A DNA stretch of 64,000 nt from Hermatobates lingyangjiaoensis. Taxonomy: Eukaryota; Arthropoda; Insecta; Hemiptera; Hermatobatidae. Positions 34,601 through 46,639 of the stretch are shown piece by piece. The notes beneath the pieces were generated by a model that saw only the letters and a list, made by a program, of their open reading frames with translations, did no database searches and was not told where the DNA came from. The DNA is taken from contig JAPFBL010000035.1 in assembly GCA_026182355.1 (NCBI GenBank), positions 620,001 through 684,000 on the forward strand. Direction: 5' to 3'. The position numbers and the translations under genes were made by a program. How positions within the stretch are numbered: position 1 is the first letter of the stretch; each line of letters starts with the position of its first letter.

Positions 34601-37600
34601 GAAATATAAATGAACTCTATATGCCAACACAGTAACATAGAATTTATAACAACAGTTTTCTGAGTACTATTTGACAGTAGAATATCAACAAATATAGTAA
34701 ATAAACGGAATAAGCGCTTCTATAATTCATTAATTATAAATATTTTAACGAAATGAAAGAAAAAAATTTTAATGAAAGGAAAAAAATCTCCACATATAAA
34801 TAGGAAATGCCTAAACTAATAATTAGCGTTCAGCCCACAGACTGAAACCTTTGGTCTTCCGAGATTTGTTCTCAAATATATTTTTACGCAGATATTAATT
34901 TTGCTTCAATATATATAATTTCCTTGCATATTAACTTTAATAGATTACGCACACTTAAATTGCATACTCATAAATAACTTACTTTTAAAGATTCGATTCT
35001 TTACGAAGCTGTACACCAGCTTGTACTACATAAAAACAGCTTAAAGAAGCATGAGGTCCAAGGTATCTTTACACATATCACCCGAAACAGCATCCATACT
35101 GTATAAATAAACTAAAAATAAATCAGATAATAAAAAGCTATAAATAAGAATATGACAATAATTATGATTAAAAGTGTACAAATGAAATGAGACCCTTTTA
35201 ATTAAATCAGTACAGATACTAAGTCCAACGTCGCAAGTAAATTTTCAAGTGCTCCTCATAAAATATCACGAAAATAAATATTTTAAATAAACACTTCCTG
35301 ATTTAACAAATAGTTTATTTGTTATCAGTAATGGCTATCAGTAATAGATTTTTCCATGTTCAAATCAAACTTTCAAAGAGAACGTATAAATTAATTAAAA
35401 TATTCTTTATAGGCATAAATACAATACATTAAGACAAGGAAAACATGAACTATTACATTAGAGTTTCACAAAGAATAATTTTAGGAATTAAATTTTCAAC
35501 ACAGATCTCCAGAATTAACAAAGGCGCCAAACTATACTCTTATGGAGGATACACAGTGTGCTAACAATCCACTCCTTAACACTACATTCAGTTAAAACAA
35601 TTAATGTAACAATTGTTTATAAAATTATTTTTCATTTTTATAACTTTATAATTCTGCTTATAGAAAAGGCTTTAAATAAAACCGGAACGTCTACTTCAAA
35701 AGTTTGATTTGAATCTGAAAACTCAACCGATTGTTATTAACAATGTTTATTCTATTTCACGGTAGATACCTTTATCAATTTTCGTACATAAATATATCTG
35801 AAACATAAAGTTTGTTTCCACAATGGAAGTCAATTGAACATACTAATTGGAACCATTATGCTCTCCTTTGTTACCTAAGTTTTTAAACAAGTAATATACT
35901 AGACTAAAGACTGTGCAGAAATATTGACATAACTTTTCTAAATAGTACAGCTAGCTTACAAACGCTGTCGCTGTGGTTTGTGGATGTTCTATACGAATAC
36001 CAGGGCAATAAACAATTTAAAAGACCTAATAATAACTGGCCGTGGCCAGTTATAATAAATAAATTTTACTTATTAATAAATTTTAGACGTGGCGTCACGG
36101 CTAAAACAGTCTATTACTCATATCTCGTAAATCATCCTAGTTCCCCAGCAGAATAATCATTTGTTCTTTGTTTCCAAAGTACCACATTTATGGGGTTTGA
36201 CCTTTCTAGGCTCCTATGCAAGCGAATGTTTTCATATTTGATAAAAAAAAAGGATGAATATACTAAATCATTTTTGTAATAACTGAAATTATCTAAAGGG
36301 TATACTTAGCTTCATAATTTTATTAATATTACGAGTATATACATATACCACATAAAATAATTTCTATTATAAACATAAAAACCTCCGACGTTTTTCTTAT
36401 ATTTTTACTACTTTTGAATTTCATCCATTGTCAAAAGGAAAATGAAACAGATTCTGTCTTATAACACTAAGATATAATATAAGATAGAATAACAATCAGT
36501 TTGCTCTTGACAATGTAGGAGTTTCAAAATTATTCCAGATGTGACGAAAACGTTCCAGTTCAGATTTTATATTGTCATAATATTATTAACAGCTTCTTTG
36601 GTACTAATAATAATATCATTTTACATAATTTTAGCTGATTTAGAAATATGATTAGTGTAGCTGTATTATTTTAGAAGGAATGCTATAACAAAAGATATTC
36701 AAAACAAAATAAAGAGATAACTTGAACAATACCTGGTAGGATCCATCCGGCAACATCCTGCCACAGCGAATAGTAAAATGGCAATCTTGATTTGGTTTTC
36801 CAGCACGTTCAAAAAAATCACAATAAATGTGGCCCAGCAAGCCTTCCTCATGATGAATAACTGAAATACGACACCCGCTGGATGATCATCTTAGGTTTAA
36901 ACTCCCACCAACTTTTAGAGTAAGATAATTCACATTGCATACAAGGAAACCTTGAATTTAGGGACATGCAAATCCATTTCAAACAGAAATTCATACGAAT
37001 TTGTTCAATCAATTTATAAAAAATATTGTGCTGAAATGAATAATACTAACATTTAAAGAATATTGAAATGATGCTAATCTTAACTGTGAACTTCCCTAGT
37101 CACTGTTAATGAAACCTCCACCTTAATCTTTAAATAACGTAACTATTTGTGGTGCTTATACACACTATGGCGCAAAAAATATTTTGGTTTTTTGATAATT
37201 GATTTCTTATCATACTTAAGGCGAATTAGTATCATAGTTGATCATGTTTGCAAAGAAAAAGTAGAGATAAAATAATGATTGTATTAGTTGATAGAAAATC
37301 TTTTTTAAATATTGAAAGATTAAACATTGAATAAATATTTAATATTATATTCAATATAATCAGCAGCGGCTATAAATTAAACTATTTCCTAACTGAATGC
37401 CTCTGATTATGATAATATCATATTATAATATCTGTAGTATTAATAAATATAGATTGTTAATCATTTTTAGTACATCATATTGACTCTTATACTCTCGGAT
37501 TGCAGGATATAGCGATAACATAAAGTGAATGTCTGTAGTCAGATTGATTTGGTAATTACCATCAACCCAGGGAAAAATAGAGGAAAACTGGAAAGAAATA

Positions 37601-40600
37601 GTCTAGAAAATAGTCAATGCAGAGCTCCTGCGAATTTCAATTGAATGAAAAAATGAATGGATATATTGATTAAATAAAATAAAATATTGACGATATTTGT
37701 AATAAGGTGATTTAGTAATAATTCGGATTAAGAAGTATTAAGATACCCCCTCGATCCAATATATAAAGATGCTTAACATATCGTTAATTCCGTCCTTACA
37801 GATAGAATATTCAGGACACGCACACTTTTTTATTACTTCATCGTTTTATAGGTAAATCTACTCTCTCTTGATATACGAATATATATATATATCGAAATCT
37901 TATACTTCTTTCGTCCGAAATTAATGAACTGGGGTCAAGTGTGGCCACGTGGTGTGCCTGTCATGGTACTGAAGGTTTGAGGTTCAAATGACCATGATAG
38001 CAAATTTTTTATGAAGTAGATGGAAAATATTGTATCGACCTACAGAGAGGACGTAACTAACTGTCGTTTACAATGCCAGTAGCTGATTAAAGATCCTTAT
38101 TTTAAAAAACTTAAGTAGGGTAAAATGTTGGACTCTTTATAATTTCGGAATTCGTGAGGTAATTTGGTTTGCTAATAGCTAAAAGGGCATGAAATATCTA
38201 AATGAGCCACACTTCTGCTTCTACAATACCACTGAGATGAAAGAACAATGATTTGGATATTCCAAAAAAAAATAACAACCTTATGTTGTTTCAAAAGGTC
38301 ATTTGAACTTTTCCTTTCGTAGATTTAATATTCGTCAATTTTTCAATTTTTATATTTTCCAACAAAGCAACTAGAAATAGATACAAAATATTGAACCAGA
38401 TTTAGCTAATAATTATGGTTTTCTTAAATGTTAGTATCACACGAGGGGGACCAGGTTAGCTTAGTGGTTAACGTACTCGCCTCTGAACTGATAGGACCGG
38501 GGTTCGATCGCCACCTGGCCCTCGATTTATTTATGCGGGAGGTGGATAAATCTGAGCACGTCGTCTCTCGGAGAAGGACGTTAAACCGTCAGTCCCGAGC
38601 CTGTGCGATGTCAGGTACTTATTAAAGATCCCTACTCCAAATAAACTTGAGTTAACCAAAATGTAGGACTCCCATTGTAGAATCAATCTTCATTGTGTGG
38701 TATCACAAAGGGCCAATGCTCGACTTACGTGTGTTCCCTTGTGGGACTACCACTGCAACCTAACCTAACCTAGTATCACACGAAATCGGTCAGACTGAGA
38801 ATCTAGCAAAGGTGATTAGTAAAAGAGGATTCAACTAAAAAGGTCAAGCTTTTATTCCTCAGTAAAACTGAGTCCTAACCACAGTCAAAAAGAAATATAT
38901 CAATCTAAATAATCAAAAGTATACTAAAAGAGATATCAACGCTAATATTTAATACTAGAGTTATTTCAAATAAGAGATATTACAAATGTGTACGAACAAT
39001 GATATTTTATTGAATAAAATATTGAATTGTTCAGTAATATTGAATGAAAATGTTAAAATATACAAGGTGTTTTCAGGAAACGGGTTTCCTTGGATTTCAA
39101 GATATTATCTAAATTATGTACGAGCAGTAAGACTTAATTTATCTAAGGACACCCTATTTAAAATATTTGGTTGTATATTTATATTTGTTTCATTGATTTT
39201 TCTTGAATAATTGCACTATTAAGGGTTGAAAATATATTTTTTTACTATTTACCTGCCAATTTGTAAATATCATTGGACCAGACTTCGCCGTGCTCAATGG
39301 GGTCGCTGACCAAGGATATATTGTACAAGCTTTTCATTAGTCCACTCAAGCCTTCCATACAAGTGCCTAGAGACAGATAAGGCATGTAGTCTTTAGGCCT
39401 GATTTCTGAATGCATTCTTTTGAATTTATTCGAAAAATATGGCACATCCCATGGGTATAGTGTCTAGAAATCAAACACAAATAAATACAGAGTGTTTGAA
39501 ATTTGTTTGTTCAAAATTAAAAACAAATTGAAAAAGAAAACATAGTGAATTGAGTAAAAAATAAATCGAAATTTATGCCCATAAAAAACTCAAATATTTC
39601 CTTGGTCTGAAAGTTATATTTGCTTTAAGTTCTTTATGTTGCTTATGAGGGTGATCTAACTGCAGTCCACGGGAAAGGATTTTTATTATATTAATTGTTA
39701 ACAATTATTTGTTATTTAATAGAATTTATTATTTCATAATGGAAATGTATCACGTCACTGTTGTTGATAAACTAATGATCACTATCTAAAACCATAATTT
39801 CATAAAATAATAAAATCGCTTCTAAATATGTCTTTTGACATTCAAGTAGATCAGAAAATCATAATAAAATTTTTTTTCAATATTTATTGGAAACGAAAGA
39901 AAAAAAATAGATCTCGCAACCACATTTCAAATTTAAATTATACTATATATTAAACAATACAAATAAATTAAACTGATATCGAATAACATTTCAATTTAGA
40001 AAGGCATAAAACAATCTATCTGACAGAAATAAAAGTATCAGAAAGTCAGACCAGGTTTTCTGTTTGTATGCTTTTCTGTTATAAGACCGACGTAAAGAAA
40101 TCATGCTAAACGTTGTCCCAAAGATTCTACAATTGATTTCATGAAATAAGTTATTTTGGTTATCATACTATTCAATTATAAATGATCATTGATGTAATTC
40201 AAATAAAAGAATCTGATACTGGCATAAAATATAAGAATGAACTATTTTTCGACGTTGTTGTCGAGAGTAAAAAAATTCGATTGTGAATGTATTGTTAAAT
40301 TTAAAATTTGAGAATACGGTATGTAAACAAGAAGAAACATATAGCCTCAATATGGCTAGATTAGCGGTCAAAATATCTATACTGTTTATGAAATTGAAGA
40401 TTTCAGAATCTCAAGTTTCTTTATTTCATCATTACTGATTAAGTAAGAACTAAGTTTTCAGACATTCATTTCGTTTACTGATATTAAAAAAAATTATTAC
40501 AAATAATTGACTTTCCATAGTAATATTACAATAAAGTATCTTAACATCTCTTTAAATAAGACTCTATACATACGTTTTCGGGCAAACTTTTTTTTTAAAA

Positions 40601-43600
40601 CCGCTCCATTATATAACCTGACAACCTGCCAGGTTCATTTTGTAATTTTTCTTCATAATACTGGTTCAGTATACTGGTTATTTAAAGGTAAGGCGTGACT
40701 ACTCTTTTTTTTACAAAAAATAAAAAACTAAATATAAATAAGCTTTTCTAATATATAATAATTTATTCAATTATTATATTATTTTTATATTATATTATTA
40801 TATATTATTATAATTATTATATATTATTGAATTATTCAATTAAATTACATTCGAAGAAGTAAATTGAGTATTGCGGTCTATTACTACATGGATCAATAAT
40901 ATTGTCTAAAATAACTAAAAATAAAAATTGTTATTCAATCGTATTTTACAAAATAATCCTCTTTACTCGGTTAGTTAGTTATGGAAATCACATTTATTTT
41001 TGTGCTTTTGCCATCTTTCAATAAGACTTTTCCTGATTGCTCCTTCAGCAAAATGTTAGTGGTGATCGCCACTAATTTCGAAACTAATTTCATTCCAACC
41101 CTACTCGAAATAGTATAGCACAATATAACAAGTATGCTGGTGTTTTTTCTAGGTGCGTAAACTGTGGGTTATTTATTACCTGGTACATACTTTTAGTTAT
41201 GAGTTATTCACATTTCAGGGAAAATGATACTAATGAAATTTTCGATGTGCACTTTTATGAACTGAAAGTATTTTTGTTATGAAAAACTCAAAGTAAAACG
41301 ACTTTCTATTGTAAATTCATCTCTGTAACACTTAAACGTAACAATCATAAAGTGAAGGCCATCACATCTCTGTAACATTTAAATGTAACTGTCATAAAGT
41401 GAAGGCCATCACATCTCTGTAACATTTAAAAGTTAACAAACATAAAGTGAAGCCATCAAATGTTGAATCAATTGCATAAAAATTCAAAATTACTTTTTTA
41501 TAAATCGATAAAATCTTCCAATAATTTGTAACCAATATGTACCGCTAACTATACCTTTAGTCAAGGAAACAATGTTTCTTGTTTAATGTATTCTTACATT
41601 TATGTCTTGTTTAAAATTGTAGTACAATTTTTTTTTTAGAATTGTTGAAATAAAGAACTGACTTTGGAGTCTTGATTGAGTTGCTGTTTCATCAAGAGCA
41701 AATTGGCGAACTCCTTCTCAACTTTAGGCCTCAAAAGCGAATCAACTTCATCCAAAAAGTCTCTCACCATGTCAGGAGAACCGGCCAGACTCATCTTTAA
41801 AGCACTTCACAAAAACACAATTATAAACTCAAGTATATAGAACAAGTCAAATAGCTAATTGAGTTAGCTAAATACTTTCCTATAGTAACTACTAATAAAA
41901 AGAATCTTACAAATTTGTGAAAGCACCAGCAAGGGCGTCAACTGATCATGTAGTAAAAAATACTAAGTAGAAGAGTGATAATCTTTACTTATATCACAAA
42001 TGAACTCCACTTTACACATCACTGGTAAATAGTGAAAATAGAAAAGGTATGTAACAAGTCTCTATACAAATTCTGTTCATAATTTGTGTAAAGACTTGTT
42101 TACCTTTCTTATTCCTATTATGAGAAAAATCACAGAATAAATGATTGTAAGAATCATGATTAATCCGATTAAGTACATATGTTTTCACCAAACGAAAGCA
42201 AATAGACTTTAATTCTTCAGTACACTTCTAGGAAAACCACTTTGAACCCAAATTTTTTTAAGAATGAGTCCTATTAATTTACATCTTACTAAAATGTATA
42301 TAAACATGTTAAACAAATGTTTGACATTAGAGTTTAGAAACTAAACTCTTTTTAGAAACTAAATTCTTTTTTTAAGAATGGGTCCTATTAATTTACATCT
42401 TACTAAAATGTATATAAGCATGTTAAACAAATGTTTGGCATTAGAGTTTAGAAACTAACGGCATTACACTACTTTCGTACTATCATTCAGCTGCAGATAT
42501 TAAAGTTTCTACGTCCACATGTAATATCCTTTTTAGTGCGGAACATATACTTTTCCGTACGTTCAAGTGAAAGTTAATCTTCTAAGTAAGGTGGGTTTTT
42601 AAGTTTGTATTTGTTTAATATATTTACTTCCTCCACGCTAACTTCGTAAGGTATGAGTGTACATCGTAATATACTCTTCATTTAAGTAAGCAGTGAGTTG
42701 CTGGATGAAAACCACTGATTCAGTCAATCTAGTTTTTTTTTAATTCATCTGAGTTTTCGTAATCTGTTGGTTTACGGTGTATGAGTAAGGAGCCAAAAAA
42801 AATCTGCGTTAGGTGGTAGGGATGTCCTTCATAATCCTTAGAGTCCCTACCCCATTCAGGGTGATCACTTAGGACTGGTAGCTCCCAGATTGCATTATGT
42901 GCTTGTAATATGTGTATTTCTAGAAATCTGTTAAGTGTTCATGGTAATGAGATGTAGGTAACATGTGGCGAACCTGATTCTAAAGAGACTGCATACAAGG
43001 ATAATCTCTGCATACAAGAGACTGCATCTCTTTGAGGATAATCACTAGGCTTTACTCACATAAGAGTAACTTGAGTCAGTTTTCAATAACGCCCTATTCT
43101 AATACCAAACCACAGGTATAAACTGCGATCACACTAATTACTTGACCACATCTGATCCTAGTTGAATACTCTTATGCACAGGGTTCATCTCAAACATTCC
43201 CAACTCATTCCTAAGTAATTAATGTACATAATTATTCCCTAAAACTTGAAACATTTATACTCTCTGGAGATCTCTGTACTGTCATTTCAAGGTAATTTTT
43301 TCTTAAGTTAAACAATCAAGAAATGGGTCACTACAATAATACATTTATACGAAAATTGTATAAAACTGAACTGAAAAGAGTGTTAAAACAAGTAATGATA
43401 AGGTGAAACTCGTAACATATGTACAATCTCGCTATACCTGTTATATCTCAGCGAGTTTCATAAAAGCTGTCTTAGTTGGCAAGAAATTAGCCTCCACGAA
43501 AACTAGTTTCACTTTTGTTATATTCTTATACATCTTTGTGAACTCACGAAATGCTTGTCTATTTGATATTGAAAAAAATAATTTGTTCAATTTAATGTAA

Positions 43601-46099
43601 AATAAATAAAAGTAAATCGAGTGATTACCGATGAGCAAAGTTAGGAAAGCCGCAAAGGTGAGCAAGTTCTTGGCGTGATTGTAATAATTCAGACAAAAGA
43701 TATTGTTGATTACCATCTGGCAAAAGGAACAATTTGTAGGCAGCTTCTCTTACAGACTCGTCGGGAGAATCAGCGTGCAAGGACGGAACATGAATAAATC
43801 CACCTTCCTGCCGAAAACTAAAAAAAAAAATGAACATTTGGACAATTTTTGTAAAAAGAAAACAAAATTTACAATTATATGGTCATTTCTTATTATATTA
43901 CATACTGCCCTTAAAAATATTAAATTATTTCTATACTGATAATAGTTATATAGTTATAATATAACTAATTATTATATTTATTATATTTATATTATAACTA
44001 TAGTTATACTTAATACTGAGTGCAAGAAACACTACTAATGTCTATATGTGACCACTGCTACAGTTCTAACTATAAATTTGTTAAAGAGACGACGGTGAAT
44101 ACTGAATCATTGTTGTAATCATCGTCATAACTGGATCTAACTCACTTGTGATACTACGACTCCTTTTAAAAGTTTTTCCAGTTTTCTCTTTCTTTTGTTA
44201 ATACTTTTTAAGAAATTCTTTTGAGGGTCCATTATCCACATGTATTCTCATTATATTACAGCGTTCTATGAGGATAACATTTCTCTTTGGACTACTGCAA
44301 TTTTTTTGATGACCTCAATTTACCATAGCCTTGATAGACCACCCTTAATAACGTGGCAAGGACCACGGGGTCTTTGTGCATCTATGCTTGAGGATTACCT
44401 GGCTCCACAAGGACCACGGGGTCTTTGTGCATCTATGCTTGAGGATTACCTGGCTCCACAAGGACCACGGGGTCTTTGTGGATTCCAGTTTGAGGATTAC
44501 CTGGCTCTTCCAGTATGTTGAATGTGCCTACAACTTTCATCTCAAGTCAACTTTGGAAACTTTTAACACATTGTCATGAAAGAGTTATATATTAAATAAA
44601 AATATTTTCAAAATAGAAAAACCAGAGAACTTCATAAAATTAAAAATAAAGACATTGTCATAAGAAAACAGACCAAAACAAAATACCATATACTTCTATA
44701 ACAAAATACCAAAATAATTCTATTAAGTTGAAACTAAAGGTATTAAACGATAACTAAGGGATATTGTAACAATCATAATAGTAACATTCTTAATTCTACT
44801 CCCTAGAAAACTGGTTTGATATTCACGTAAATTCTCAGCAGTTTCCTTCCGGATAATCTGCTGAGAGTGGACATAATTCAATACTAGTAGGGTACAAGAC
44901 GAACGTGCGACCTACGAAGGTTTACTACTATAATCATATTGAAAAGTATACACCAATAATATTACTACATAACTTTTGATGTCTTAACAAAGATAGTTAA
45001 ATCAGATGATCTACATTGGATTGCTTTTGTTCTCCTGCCAAGGAGTAGGTCTCGCAGTCCTTACTTTGTGAATTGATTCAAAGGTGAAATCGACTTCCAT
45101 TCCCAGGCACCCAATTGATTCAATGCTTTCGTAAGACCTACCTCTTGTTTTTTCGCTGGTCCATTCTACTGTCAGAAAAATAGAATCTGAAGATTCTATA
45201 ATGTAGATAACACTTCCGTATTCTCAATAGGATAAAATTCATAATATCTTCTCTGTTCACTAAACTGGAAGAATACTTAGGTGTCTACGCTTCGAAACTC
45301 ACTTCAACTGACACTGGTTACTATTATGGATTTGATGTAACTCTGAAAATAATAAACAAGGATGTGAGCTTTCCACCCTTGTTTATTATTTAGTTTAGGC
45401 AGAAGCAAACCGGACCTAGAAGACTAGCTGGTTCAACTGTTTTGTTAAGATACAACAGACATAAAGGAACCTGATTGATCTACAGTTTATAATATTACTC
45501 CTAAAGAACTCAATTATACTCTAATAACAATGTATCCAGTTATCCCTTGAGAATAACTACAACAATCTCGTCATTTCTAATCAAGAAATATTACTGAATG
45601 CCATCTTTTTTAAAGTTGTTTGGACCTCTTACCTCCTTATTCTCTAGAGTTCAAGGGAATGAGACAGTTGACATGGCGTCTGCAGTAATAGTCCATCCAT
45701 GTTCTTCAGAACTCTGAAGAACCCTGTATTCAGATTGTCTGAAGACTGCATGAATGATATACTGATAAAAACTGAGGAACCACAATAGCAAACAAAGATA
45801 CCGACTTGCTTTTGTTGGACTCAATACATTTATTCTGCACCATTCTTTCTTCAGATTTGTTCTCTCTTGATGACGATATGCTCTTTGGAATACCAATTGC
45901 ATTAAGTGTTTTGTTAAAAAAATAGGTTTTTGCCGAATAAACTTACGCTTCATAGTGTCTTATACGAGTACTAAGTATCATGCCACCTTCAAATAGAATA
46001 AATTTAATACAATATAGGATTTTTTTTTAGCAATTATTAGAATTGAATGATACCAATAAGCTTAGTAATTTTATTTTTGTAAATAACAGAATAGCCAAG

Positions 46100-46141
<42 letters not shown>

Positions 46142-46605
46142 AAATGAAGCATACTTACTGTTCTCTTATATGTAAAGGAATGCTGCTACTTGGAACAGAT
46201 CTGGCTTCCAGAGCACCAGCCATGAATCTCTGCCCCATTTGTAAAATGTAATTGTTTAATCCGACTACTTTCCTTCTCTTTTCCTCATCTAAATGAATAC
46301 CAGATTGTTCAAAATCAAACAGGAACAGGCTAGCAATGTGGCGGTCCATTTCATCCATAGAAAATCTATCGCCTTCCTCGTAAACCTTTTTCAGAGAATC
46401 ATACAATCTTCGATTTGTATTTAAACTAGAATATAGAAATACCTCATTATAATCTCACTAAATTGTACTTAGCACAAACAAAATACATCCAACAAAATTA
46501 GTTCAACCGAAAATTAGAGACAGTAAGTGTGTTCGTTTCTTTGTTGTGTGCCTGTAATTTACTGTGAAACTTTTATTGTCTTTTTGGATCGTTTTCCTGG
46601 TGCCA

Positions 46606-46639
<34 letters not shown>

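Larger units (their letters stand above)
36861..39252 (-). other. MIPEP intron 7 with two SINE copies
   Basis: Holds SINEs at 37925-38160 and 38445-38770, otherwise AT-rich sequence. Confidence 0.6.

Noticed and set aside
38451..38518. tRNA gene
   Set aside because: The cloverleaf-like head continues into a SINE body with target duplications, and the element is repeated; it is a SINE head, not a functional tRNA gene.
38757..38770. Interstitial telomere repeat
   Set aside because: Only about three CCTAA-like units exactly at the SINE 3' end; better explained as the SINE tail.
45651..45953. 100-codon frame on the - strand in MIPEP intron 4
   Set aside because: No recognisable domain and no support for an exon; left as unidentified sequence.
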